From NCBI GenBank assembly GCA_002189035.1, contig NEEC01000516.1:1-25577 (forward strand): 25,577 nucleotides of DNA, given 5' to 3'. This stretch comes from Utricularia gibba (taxonomy: Eukaryota; Streptophyta; Magnoliopsida; Lamiales; Lentibulariaceae). Positions 9,373 to 20,134 of the stretch are shown in pieces. The number at the start of each line of letters is the position of its first letter. Position 1 is the stretch's first letter. The notes beneath the pieces were generated by a model, which saw only the letters and a program-made list of their open reading frames with translations, was not told the DNA's origin and searched no databases. The position numbers were made by a program, and so were the translations under genes.

Positions 9373-9536
9373 ATTAACGTTCAGTTTTTGGGGGCTGCCT
9401 ACATGGTTTTTCAAGGAACAGCTTCTCGTTTTGTGGCGGCCAGTCTCGCTGGGAACTTGGTCCTTGACCCGATTCTGTATGGCTCATGAGGTCAACCGGA
9501 TGGAAATCGATTAAAGAAAATGATGCCTTTCTTTAA
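9373..9536 (+). repeat. Right half-unit of the monomer (reference copy)
   Basis: The matching anchors are ATTAACG, ACATGGTTTTTCAA, CTT, GGCGG, GTCT, GGCTCATG, GGAAA, TTAAAG and TGATG. The half runs to the TTTCTTTAA before the next ATTACG. Length is about 164 bp against about 150 bp for the left half; the extra bases lie mainly around the T/G run and in the AAAGAAAATG tail. Confidence 0.6.
9464..9495. repeat. TTGACC / GGTCAA inverted repeat (reference copy)
   Basis: TTGACC at 9464-9469 is the reverse complement of GGTCAA at 9490-9495, with a 20-bp spacer containing the TCATGA palindrome. A competing short hairpin, GGTC-CTT-GACC, uses the same left arm. Type C copies with GGTCGGGCCCC or GGTCCCCC have lost the left arm. 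Confidence 0.5.
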
Positions 9537-10447
9537 ATTACGATATCACGTGCACCCCACATGATTTTTTCAACAACTTGCTTTATACTTGAGGAGGCGG
9601 TCTTGGGGTGCACCTGGAACGGGACAAAGGTCAGGTTTGGCTTGCGCCGAGAGTTAGTTGTAGCTCGGAAAATAAAGTGATGTATTTATTAACGTTCAGT
9701 TTTTGGGGGCTGCCTACATGGTTTTTCAAGGAACAGCTTCTCGTTTTGTGGCGGCCAGTCTCGCTGGGAACTTTGGTCCTTGACCCCGATTCTGTATGCT
9801 CATGAGGTCAACCGGATGCAAATTAAAGAAAATGATGCCTTTGTTTAAATTACGATATCACGTGCACCCCACATGATTTTTTCAACAACTTACTTTATAC
9901 TTGAGGAGGCGGTCTTGGGGTGCACCTAGAACGGGACAAAGGTCAGGTTTGGCTTGCGCCGAGAGTTAGTTGTAGCTCGGAAATAAAGTGATGTATTTAT
10001 TAACGTTCAGTTTTGGGGGCTGCCTACATGGTTTTTCAAGGAACAGCTTCTCGTTTTGTGGCGGCCAGTCTCGCTGGGAATTGGTCCTTGACCCCGATTC
10101 TGTGGCTCATGAGGTCAACCGGATGGAAATCGATTAAAAAAATGATGCCTTTGTTTAAATTACGATATCACGTGCACCCCACATGATTTTTTCAACAACT
10201 TACTTTATACTTGAGGAGGCGGTCTTGGGTGCACCTAGAACGGGACAAAGGTCAGGTTTGGCTTGCGCCGAGAGTTAGTTGTAGCTCGGCAAATAAAGTG
10301 ATGTATTTATTAACGTTCAGTTTTTGGGGGCTGCCTACATGGTTTTTCAAGGAACAGCTTCTCGTTTTGTGGCTCCTGGCCCCGATTCTGTATGGCTCAT
10401 GAGGTCAACCGGATGGAAATCGATTAAAGAAAAATGATGCCTTTTTT
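9535..10447 (+). repeat. Irregular HOR unit, three monomers (913 bp)
   Basis: Monomers start at 9535, 9847 and 10157. The first has an A head and a D-like tail that has lost ATCG (CAAATTAAAGAAAATG). The third is a C copy of 291 bp in which about 23 bp between TTTTGTGGC and CCCCGATTCTG are missing (junction near 10372-10380). Confidence 0.68.
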
Positions 10448-11393
10448 AAATTACGATATCACGTGCACCCCACATGATTTTTTCAACAACTTGCTTTATA
10501 CTTGTGGAGGCGGTCTTGGGGTGCACCTAGAACGGGACAAAGGTCAGGTTTGGCTTGCGCCTAGAGTTAGTTGTAACTCGGAAAATAAAGTGATGTATTT
10601 ATTAACGTTCAGTTTTTGGGGGCTGCCTACATGGTTTTTCAAGAAAACAGCTTCTCGTTTTGTGGCGGCCAGTCTCGCTGGGAACTTGGTCCTTGACCCC
10701 GATTATGTATTGCTCATGAGGTCAACCGGATGCAAATTGATTAAAAAAAAATGATGCCTTTGTTTAAATTACGATATCACGTGCACCCCACATGATTTTT
10801 TCAACAACTTACTTTATACTTGAGGAGGCGGTCTTGGGGTGCACCTAGAACGGGACAAAGGTCAGGTTTGGCTTGCGCCGAGAGTTAGTTGTAGCTCGGA
10901 AAATAAAGTGATGTATTTATTAACGTTCAGTTTTGGGGGCTGCCTACATGGTTTTTCAAGGAACAGCTTCTCGTTTTGTGGCGGCCAGTCTCGCTGGGAA
11001 CTTGGTCCTTGACCCGATTCTGTATGGCTCATGAGGTCAACCGATGGAAATCGATTAAAGAAAATGATGCCTTTGTTTAAATTACGATATCACGTGCACC
11101 CCACATGATTTTTTCAACAACTTGCTTTATACTTGAGGAGGCGGTCTTGGGGTGCACCTGGAACGGGACAAAGGTCAGGTTTGGCTTGCGCCGAGAGTTA
11201 GTTGTAACACGGAAAATAAAGTGATGTATTTATTAACGTTCAGTTTTTGGGGGCTGCCTACATGGTTTTTCAAGAAACAGCTTCTCGTTTTGTGGCGGCC
11301 AGTCTCGCTGGAACTTGGTCCTTGACCCCGATTCTGTATGGCTCATGAGGTCAACCGGATGGAAATCGATTAAAGAAAATGATGCCTTTCTTT
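10448..11393 (+). repeat. Irregular HOR unit, three monomers (946 bp)
   Basis: Monomers start at 10448, 10766 and 11079. The first is a typical A copy (TTGCTTTATACTTGTGG, GCGCCTAGAG, GATTATGTATTGCTC, CAAATTG) at 318 bp. The last has A-like internal markers (TTGCTTTATA, GTAACACGG, CAAGAAACAG) but the C tail (GGATGGAAATCG, TTTCTTT), so it looks like an A/C mosaic. Confidence 0.7.
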
Positions 11394-12637
11394 AAATTAC
11401 GATATCACGTGCACCCCACATGATTTTTTCAACAACTTGCTTTATACTTGAGGAGGCGGTCTTGGGGTGCACCTAGAACGGGACAAAGGTCAGGTTTGGC
11501 TTGCGCCGAGTTAGTTGTAGCTCGGCAAATAAAGTGATGTATTTATTAACGTTCAGTTTTTGGGGGCTGCCTACATGGTTTTTCAAGAAACAGCTTCTCG
11601 TTTTGTGGCGGCCAGTCTCGCTGGGAACTTGGTCCTTGACCCGATTATGTATTGCTCATGAGGTCAACCGGATGCAAATTGATTAAAAAAAATGATGCCT
11701 TGTTTAAATTACGATATCACGTGCACCCCACATGATTTTTTCAACAACTTACTTTATACTTGAGGAGGCGGTCTTGGGGTGCACCTAGAACGGGACAAAG
11801 GTCAGGTTTGGCTTGCGTTGAGAGTTAGTTGTAGCTCGGAAAATAAAGTGATGTATTTATTAACGTTCAGTTTTGGGGGCTGCCTACATGGTTTTTCAAG
11901 GAACAGCTTCTCGTTTTGTGGCGGCCAGTCTCGCTGGGAACTTGGTCCTTGACCCCGATTATGTATGCTCATGAGGTCAACCGGATGCAAATTGATTAAA
12001 AAAAATGATGCCTTTGTTTAAATTACGATATCACGTGCACCCCACATGATTTTTTCAACTTACTTTATACTTGAGGAGGCGGTCTTGGGGTGCACCTAGA
12101 ACGGGACAAAGGTCAGGTTTGGCTTGCGCCGAGAGTTAGTTGTAGCTCGGAAAATAAAGTGATGTATTTATTAACGTTCAGTTTTTGGGGGCTGCCTACA
12201 TGGTTTTTCAAGGAACAGCTTCTCGTTTTTGTGGCGGCCAGTCTCGCTGGGAACTTGGTCCTTGACCCCGATTCTGTATGGCTCATGAGGTCAACCGGAT
12301 GCAAATCGATTAAAGAAAATGATGCCTTTGTTTAAATTACGATATCACGTGCACCCCACATGATTTTTCAACAACTTACTTTATACTTGAGGAGGCGGTC
12401 TTGGGGTGCACCTGGAACGGGACAAAGGTCAGGTTTGGCTTGCGCCGAGAGTTAGTTGTAGCTCGGCAAAAAGTGATGTATTTTAACGTTCAGTTTTGGG
12501 GGCCCTACATGGTTTTTCAAGGAACAGCTTCTCGTTTTGTGGCGGCCAGTCTCGCTGGAACTTGGTCCCCCCGATTCTTTATGGCTCATGAGGTCAACCG
12601 GATGGAAATCGATTAAAGAAAAATGATGCCTTTCTTT
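11394..12637 (+). repeat. Higher-order repeat unit, tetramer A-B-D-C (1244 bp)
   Basis: Monomers start at 11394, 11706, 12020 and 12334. B carries GCGTTGAG. The closing C copy (304 bp) is the first of a distinct C subtype: CGGCAAAAAGTG replaces the AATAAA region, CTGGAACTTGGTCCC replaces CTGGGAACTTGGTCCTTGACCCC, and the next motif is GATTCTTTATGG rather than GATTCTGTATGG. Confidence 0.8.
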
Positions 12638-13579
12638 AAATTACGATATCACGTGCACCCCACATGATTTTTTCAACAACTTGCTTTATACTTGTGGAGG
12701 CGGTCTTGGGGTGCACCTGGAACGGGACAAAGGTCAGGTTTGGCTTGCGCCTAGAGTTAGTTGTAACACGGAAAATAAAGTGATGTATTTATTAACGTTC
12801 AGTTTTTGGGGGGCTGCCTACATGGTTTTTCAAGAAACAGCTTCTCGTTTTGTGGCGGCCAGTCTCGCTGGGAACTTGGTCCTTGACCCGATTATGTATT
12901 GCTCATGAGGTCAACCGGATGCAAATTGATTAAAAAAAAATGATGCCTTTGTTTAAATTACGATATCACGTGCACCCCACATGATTTTTTCAACAACTTA
13001 CTTTATACTTGAGGAGGCGGTCTTGGGGTGCACCTAGAACGGGACAAAGGTCAGGTTTGGCTTGCGTTGAGATTTAGTTGTAGCTCGGAAAATAAAGTGA
13101 TGTATTTATTAACGTTCAGTTTTGGGGGGCTGCCTACATGGTTTTTCAAGAACAGCTTCTCGTTTTGTGGCGGCCAGTCTCGCTGGGAACTTGGTCCTTG
13201 ACCCCGATTATGTATTGCTCATGAGGTCAACCGGATGCAAATCGATTAAAAAAAATGATGCCTTGTTTAAATTACGATATCACGTGCACCCCACATGATT
13301 TTTTCAACAACTTACTTTATACTTGAGGAGGCGGTCTTGGGGTGCACCTAGAACGGGACAAAGGTCAGGTTTGGCTTGCGCCGAGAGTTAGTTGTAGCTC
13401 GGCAAAAAAGTGATGTATTTATTAACGTTCAGTTTTGGGGGCTGCCTACATGGTTTTTCAAGGAACAGCTTCTCGTTTTGTGGCGGCCAGTCTCGCTGGA
13501 ACTTGGTCCTTGCCCCGATTCTGTATGGCTCATGAGGTCAACCGGATGAAATCGATTAAAGAAAATGATGCCTTTCTTT
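12638..13579 (+). repeat. Higher-order repeat unit, trimer A-B-C (942 bp)
   Basis: Monomers start at 12638, 12955 and 13269. A has GCGCCTAGAG, GTAACACGG and CAAATTG. B has GCGTTGAG, TTTTGGGGGG and GATTATGTATTGCTC. C has CGGCAAAAAAG, CTGGAACTTGG and a TTTCTTT end. The D monomer of the tetramer is absent. Confidence 0.8.
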
Positions 13580-14509
13580 AAATTACGATATCACGTGCAC
13601 CCCACATGATTTTTTCAACAACTTGCTTTATACTTGGAGGCGGTCTTGGGGTGCACCTGGAACGGGACAAAGGTCAGGTTTGGCTTGCGCCGAGAGTTAG
13701 TTGTAACTCGGAAAATAAAGTGATGTATTTATTAACGTTCAGTTTTTGGGGGCTGCCTACATGGTTTTTCAAGAAACAGCTTCTCGTTTTGTGGCGGCCA
13801 GTCTCGCTGGGAACTTGGTCCTTGACCCCGATTCTGTATGCTCATGAGGTCAACCGGATGCAAATCGATTAAAAAAAAATGATGCCTTTGTTTAAATTAC
13901 GATATCACGTGCACCCCACATGATTTTTTCAACAACTTGCTTTATACTTGAGGAGGCGGTCTTGGGGTGCACCTAGAACGGGACAAAGGTCAGGTTTGGC
14001 TTGCGTTGAGAGTTAGTTGTAGCTCGGAAATAAAGTGATGTATTTATTAACGTTCAGTTTTGGGGGGCTGCCTACATGGTTTTTTCAAGGAACAGCTTCT
14101 CGTTTTGTGGCGGCCAGTCTCGCTGGGAACTTGGTCCTTGACCCCGATTATGTATGCTCATGAGGTCAACCGGATGCAAATTGATTAAAAAAATGATGCC
14201 TTGTTTAAATTACGATATCACGTGCACCCCACATGATTTTTTCAACAACTTACTTTACTTGAGGAGGCGGTCTTGGGGTGCACCTAGAACGGGACAAAGG
14301 TCAGGTTTGGCTTGCGCCGAGAGTTAGTTGTAGCAAAAAAGTGATGTATTTATTAACGTTCAGTTTTGGGGGCTGCCTACATGGTTTTTCAAGGACAGCT
14401 TCTCGTTTTGTGGCGGCCAGTCTCGCTGGAACTTGGTCGGGCCCCGATTCTTTATGGCTCATGAGGTCAACCGGATGGAAATCGATTAAAGAAAATGATG
14501 CCTTTCTTT
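13580..14509 (+). repeat. Higher-order repeat unit, trimer A-B-C (930 bp)
   Basis: Monomers start at 13580, 13894 and 14207. Marker order matches the trimer to its left. The C copy (303 bp) reads TAGCAAAAAAG, CAAGGACAG, CTGGAACTTGGTCGGGCCCC and GATTCTTTATGG. The A copy reads GTAACTCGG and CAAATCG, so it is less typical. Confidence 0.78.
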
Positions 14510-16072
14510 AAATTACGATATCACGTGCACCCACATGATTTTTTCAACAACTTGCTTTATACTTGTGGAGGCGGTCTTGGGGTGCACCTGGAACGGGACA
14601 AAGGTCAGGTTTGGCTTGCGCCTAGAGTTAGTTGTAACACGGCAAATAAAGTGATGTATTTATTAACGTTCAGTTTTTGGGGGCCCTACATGGTTTTTCA
14701 AGAACAGCTTCTCGTTTTGTGGCGGCCAGTCTCGCTGGGAACTTGGTCCTTGACCCGATTATGTATTGCTCATGAGGTCAACCGGATGCAAATTGATTAA
14801 AAAAAATGATGCCTTGTTTAAATTACGATATCACGTGCACCCCACATGATTTTTTCAACAACTTACTTTATACTTGAGGAGGCGGTCTTGGGGTGCACCT
14901 AGAACGGGACAAAGGTCAGGTTTGGCTTGCGCCGAGAGTTAGTTGTAGCTCGGAAATAAAGTGATGTATTTATTAACGTTCAGTTTTGGGGGCTGCCTAC
15001 ATGGTTTTTCAAGGAACAGCTTCTCGTTTTGTGGCGGCCAGTCTCGCTGGGAACTTGGTCCTTGACCCCGATTATGTATTGCTCATGAGGTCAACCGGAT
15101 GCAAATTGATTAAAAAAAAATGATGCCTTTGTTTAAATTACGATATCACGTGCACCCCACATGATTTTTTCACAACTTACTTTATACTTGAGGAGGCGGT
15201 CTTGGGGTGCACCTAGAACGGGACAAAGGTCAGGTTTGGCTTGCGCCGAGAGTTAGTTGTAGCTCGGAAAATAAAGTGATGTATTTATTAACGTTCAGTT
15301 TTTGGGGCTGCCTACATGGTTTTTCAAGGAACAGCTTCTCGTTTTGTGGCGGCCAGTCTCGCTGGGAACTTGGTCCTTGACCCGATTCTGTATGGCTCAT
15401 GAGGTCAACCGGATGCAAATCGATTAAAGAAAATGATGCCTTTGTTTAAATTACGATATCACGTGCACCCCACATGATTTTTTCAACTTACTTTATACTT
15501 GAGGAGGCGGTCTTGGGGTGCACCTGGAACGGGACAAAGGTCAGGTTTGGCTTGCGCCGAGAGTTAGTTGTAGCTCGGAAAATAAAGTGATGTATTTATT
15601 AACGTTCAGTTTTTGGGGGCTGCCTACATGGTTTTTCAAGGAACAGCTTCTCGTTTTGTGGCGGCCAGTCTCGCTGGAACTTGGTCGGACCCCGATTCTG
15701 TATGGCTCATGAGGTCAACCGGATGGAAATCGATTAAAGAAAATGATGCCTTTGTTTAAATTACGATATCACGTGCACCCCACATGATTTTTTCAACAAC
15801 TTGCTTTATACTTGAGGAGGCGGTCTTGGGGTGCACCTGGAACGGGACAAAGGTCAGGTTTGGCTTGCGCGAGAGTTAGTTGTAGCTCGGAAAATAAAGT
15901 GATGTATTTATTAACGTTCAGTTTTTGGGGGCTGCCTACATGGTTTTTCAAGGACAGCTTCTCGTTTTGTGGCGGCCAGTCTCGCTGGGAACTTGGTCCT
16001 TGACCCCGATTCTGTATGGCTCATGAGGTCAACCGGATGGAAAATCGATTAAAGAAAATGATGCCTTTCTTT
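14510..16072 (+). repeat. Expanded irregular HOR unit, five monomers (1563 bp)
   Basis: Monomers start at 14510, 14820, 15135, 15448 and 15758. A (GCGCCTAGAG, GTAACACGG), a B-like copy and a D-like copy (GATTCTGTATGG, CAAATCG) are followed by two C-like copies: one with CTGGAACTTGGTCGGACCCC but a TTTGTTT end, and one with GGATGGAAAATCG and a TTTCTTT end. This may be a tetramer with one extra C-like monomer. Confidence 0.65.
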
Positions 16073-17015
16073 AAATTACGATATCACGTGCACCCCACAT
16101 GATTTTTTCAACAACTTGCTTTTATACTTGAGGAGGCGGTCTTGGGGTGCACCTGGAACGGGACAAAGGTCAGGTTTGGCTTGCGTTGAGAGTTAGTTGT
16201 AGCTCGGAAAAAAAGTGATGTATTTATTAACGTTCAGTTTTGGGGGGCTGCCTACATGGTTTTTCAAGGAACAGCTTCTCGTTTTGTGGCGGCCAGTCTC
16301 GCTGGGAACTTGGTCCTTGACCCCGATTATGTATTGCTCATGAGGTCAACCGGATGCAAATCGATTAAAAAAAATGATGCCTTTGTTTAAATTACGATAT
16401 CACGTGCACCCCACATGATTTTTTCAACAACTTACTTTATACTTGAGGAGGCGGTCTTGGGGTGCACCTAGAACGGGACAAAGGTCAGGTTTGGCTTGCG
16501 CGAGAGTTAGTTGTAGCTCGGAAAATAAAGTGATGTATTTATTAACGTTCAGTTTTGGGGGCTGCCTACATGGTTTTTCAAGGAACAGCTTCTCGTTTTT
16601 GTGGCGGCCAGTCTCGCTGGGAACTTGGTCTTGACCCCGATTATGTATGGCTCATGAGGTCAACCGGATGGAAATCGATTAAAGAAAATGATGCCTTTGT
16701 TTAAATTACGATATCACGTGCACCCCACATGATTTTTTCAACAACTTACTTTATACTTGAGGAGGCGGTCTTGGGGTGCACCTGGAACGGGACAAAGGTC
16801 AGGTTTGGCTTGCGCCGAGAGTTAGTTGTAGCTCGGAAATAAAGTGATGTATTTATTAACGTTCAGTTTTTGGGGGCTGCCTACATGGTTTTTCAAGGAA
16901 CAGCTTCTCGTTTTGTGGCGGCCAGTCTCGCTGGAACTTGGTCCTTGACCCGATTCTGTATGGCTCATGAGGTCAACCGGATGGAAATCGATTAAAGAAA
17001 ATGATGCCTTTCTTT
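16073..17015 (+). repeat. Irregular HOR unit, three monomers (943 bp)
   Basis: Monomers start at 16073, 16389 and 16703. The first is B-type (GCGTTGAG, TTTTGGGGGG, GATTATGTATTGCTC), so the unit lacks an opening A. The last has the C markers CTGGAACTTGG, GGATGGAAATCG and TTTCTTT. Confidence 0.65.
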
Positions 17016-17957
17016 AAATTACGATATCACGTGCACCCCACATGATTTTTTCAACAACTTGCTTTATACTTGAGGAGGCGGTCTTGGGGTGCACCTGGAA
17101 CGGGACAAAGGTCAGGTTTGGCTTGCGCCGAGAGTTAGTTGTAACTCGGAAAATAAAGTGATGTATTTATTAACGTTCAGTTTTTGGGGGGCTGCCTACA
17201 TGGTTTTTCAAGGAACAGCTTCTCGTTTTGTGGCGGCCAGTCTCGCTGGGAACTTGGTCCTTGACCCGATTATGTATTGCTCATGAGGTCAACCGGATGC
17301 AAATTGATTAAAAAAAAATGATGCCTTTTTTAAATTACGATATCACGTGCACCCCACATGATTTTTTCAACAACTTACTTTATACTTGAGGAGGCGGTCT
17401 TGGGGTGCACCTAGAACGGGACAAAGGTCAGGTTTGGCTTGCGCCGAGAGTTAGTTGTAGCTCGGAAATAAAGTGATGTATTTATTAACGTTCAGTTTTT
17501 TGGGGGCTGCCTACATGGTTTTTCAAGGAACAGCTTCTCGTTTTGTGGCGGCCAGTCTCGCTGGGAACTTGGTCCTTGACCCCGATTCTGTATGGCTCAT
17601 GAGGTCAACCGGATGCAAATCGATTAAAGAAAATGATGCCTTTCTTTAAATTACGATATCACGTGCACCCCACATGATTTTTTCAACAACTTGCTTTATA
17701 CTTGTGGAGGCGGTCTTGGGGTGCACCTGGAACGGGACAAAGGTCAGGTTTGGCTTGCGCCGAGAGTTAGTTGTAGCTCGGAAAATAAAGTGATGTATTT
17801 ATTAACGTTCAGTTTTTGGGGGCTGCCTACATGGTTTTTCAAGGAACAGCTTCTCGTTTTGTGGCGGCCAGTCTCGCTGGGAACTTGGTCCCCCGATTCT
17901 TATGGCTCATGAGGTCAACCGGATGGAAATCGATTAAAGAAAATGATGCCTTTCTTT
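17016..17957 (+). repeat. Irregular segment: two-monomer unit plus a lone C-type monomer (942 bp)
   Basis: Monomers start at 17016, 17332 and 17648. The first is A-type (TTGCTTTATA, GTAACTCGG, GATTATGTATTGCTC, CAAATTG). The second has D internals (GATTCTGTATGG, CAAATCGATTAAAG) but the C end TTTCTTT. The third is C-type with a deletion giving GGTCCCCCGATTCTTATGG. Two neighbouring copies both end TTTCTTT. Confidence 0.65.
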
Positions 17958-19206
17958 AAATTACGATATCACGTGCACCCCACATGATTTTTTCAACAAC
18001 TTGCTTTATACTTGTGGAGGCGGTCTTGGGGTGCACCTGGAACGGGACAAAGGTCAGGTTTGGCTTGCAGAGTTAGTTGTAACACGGCAAATAAAGTGAT
18101 GTATTTATTAACGTTCAGTTTTTGGGGGCTGCCTACATGGTTTTTCAAGGAACAGCTTCTCGTTTTGTGGCGGCCAGTCTCGCTGGGAACTTGGTCCTTG
18201 ACCCGATTATGTATTGCTCATGAGGTCAACGGATGCAAATTGATTAAAAAAAATGATGCCTTGTTTAAATTACGATATCACGTGCACCCCACATGATTTT
18301 TTCAACAACTTACTTTATACTTGAGGAGGCGGTCTTGGGGTGCACCTAGAACGGGACAAAGGTCAGGTTTGGCTTGCGCCGAGAGTTAGTTGTAGCTCGG
18401 AAAATAAAGTGATGTATTTATTAACGTTCAGTTTTGGGGGGCTGCCTACATGGTTTTTCAAGGAACAGCTTCTCGTTTTGTGGCGGCCAGTCTCGCTGGG
18501 AACTTGGTCCTTGACCCCGATTATGTATGCTCATGAGGTCAACCGGATGCAAATTGATTAAAAAAATGATGCCTTTGTTTAAATTACGATATCACGTGCA
18601 CCCCACATGATTTTTTCAACAACTTACTTTATACTTGAGGAGGCGGTCTTGGGGTGCACCTAGAACGGGACAAAGGTCAGGTTTGGCTTGCGCCGAGAGT
18701 TAGTTGTAGCTCGGAAAATAAAGTGATGTATTTATTAACGTTCAGTTTTTGGGGGCTGCCTACATGGTTTTTCAAGGAACAGCTTCTCGTTTTGTGGCGG
18801 CCAGTCTCGCTGGGAACTTGGTCCTTGACCCCGATTATGTATGGCTCATGAGGTCAACCGGATGGAAATCGATTAAAGAAAATGATGCCTTTGTTTAAAT
18901 TACGATATCACGTGCACCCCACATGATTTTTTCAACAACTTACTTTATACTTGAGGAGGCGGTCTTGGGGTGCACCTGGAACGGGACAAAGGTCAGGTTT
19001 GGCTTGCGCCGAGAGTTAGTTGTAGCTCGGCAAATAAGTGATGTATTTATTAACGTTCAGTTTTGGGGGCTGCCTACATGGTTTTTCAAGGAACAGCTTC
19101 TCGTTTTGTGGCGGCCAGTCTCGCTGGAACTTGGTCCCACCCGATTCTGTATGGCTCATGAGGTCAACCGGATGGAAATCGATTAAAGAAAATGATGCCT
19201 TTCTTT
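17958..19206 (+). repeat. Higher-order repeat unit, tetramer (1249 bp)
   Basis: Monomers start at 17958, 18267, 18581 and 18897. A has GTAACACGG and CAAATTG with a short gap at TTGCAGAG. B has TTTTGGGGGG. The third position has GATTATGTATGGCTC and GGATGGAAATCG with a TTTGTTT end, a different third-position variant from the D seen in the left part of the array. C has CTGGAACTTGGTCCC and TTTCTTT. Confidence 0.78.
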
Positions 19207-20134
19207 AAATTACGATATCACGTGCACCCACATGATTTTTTCAACAACTTGCTTTATACTTGAGGAGGCGGTCTTGGGGTGCACCTGGAACGGGACAAAG
19301 GTCAGGTTTGGCTTGCGCCTAGAGTTAGTTGTAGCGGAAATAAAGTGATGTATTTATTAACGTTCAGTTTTGGGGGCTGCTACATGGTTTTTCAAGAAAC
19401 AGCTTCTCGTTTTGTGGCGGCCAGTCTCGCTGGGAACTTGGTCCTTGACCCGATTATGTATTGCTCATGAGGTCAACCGGATGCAAATTGATTAAAAAAA
19501 TGATGCCTTTGTTTAAATTACGATATCACGTGCACCCCACATGATTTTTTCAACAACTTGCTTTATACTTGAGGAGGCGGTCTTGGGGTGCACCTAGAAC
19601 GGGACAAAGGTCAGGTTTGGCTTGCGTTGAGAGTTAGTTGTAACTCGGAAATAAAGTGATGTATTTATTAACGTTCAGTTTTGGGGGGCTGCCTACATGG
19701 TTTTTCAAGGAACAGCTTCTCGTTTTGTGGCGGCCAGTCTCGCTGGGAACTTGGTCCTTGACCCGATTATGTATTGCTCATGAGGTCAACCGGATGCAAA
19801 TTGATTAAAAAAAATGATGCCTTGTTTTTTACGATATCACGTGCACCCACATGATTTTTTCAACAACTTACTTTATACTTGAGGAGGCGGTCTTGGGGTG
19901 CACCTAGAACGGGACAAAGGTCAGTTTGGCTTGCGCCGAGAGTTAGTTGTAGCCCGGCAAAGAATGTGATGTATTTCTTAACGTTCAGTTTTTCGGGGCT
20001 GCCTACATGGTTTTTCAAGGACAGCTTCTCGTTTTGTGGCGGCCAGTCTCTGGAACTTGGTCGGGCCCCCGATTCTTTATGGCTCATGAGGTCAACCGGA
20101 TGGAAATCGATTAAAGAAAATGATGCCTTTCTTT
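19207..20134 (+). repeat. Higher-order repeat unit, trimer A-B-C (928 bp)
   Basis: Monomers start at 19207, 19515 and about 19827. A has GCGCCTAGAG, CAAGAAACAG and GATTATGTATTGCTC. B has GCGTTGAG and TTTTGGGGGG. The C copy opens unusually (GTTTTTTACGATATC instead of GTTTAAATTACGATATC) and contains CGGCAAAGAATGTG and GGTCGGGCCCCC. Confidence 0.8.

Larger units (their letters stand above)
8277..9534 (+). repeat. Higher-order repeat unit, clean tetramer A-B-D-C (1258 bp)
   Basis: Monomers start at 8277, 8591, 8906 and 9221, of 314, 315, 315 and 314 bp. All carry the full set of type markers: A with TTGCTTTATACTTGTGG and CAAATTG; B with TTTTGGGGGG and GATTATGTATGCTC; D with GATTCTGTATGCTC and CAAATCGATTAAAG; C with GGATGGAAATCG and CTTTCTTT. 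This is the best-preserved HOR unit and a good reference copy for the array. Confidence 0.85.

Noticed and set aside
9480-9510. Hammerhead ribozyme, as some satellites encode
   Set aside because: CTCATGAGG...GGAAATC superficially resembles CTGATGAG...CGAAAC, but the core G is C in every copy, the C before GAAA is absent and stem II does not form. No CTGATGA is found on the other strand either.
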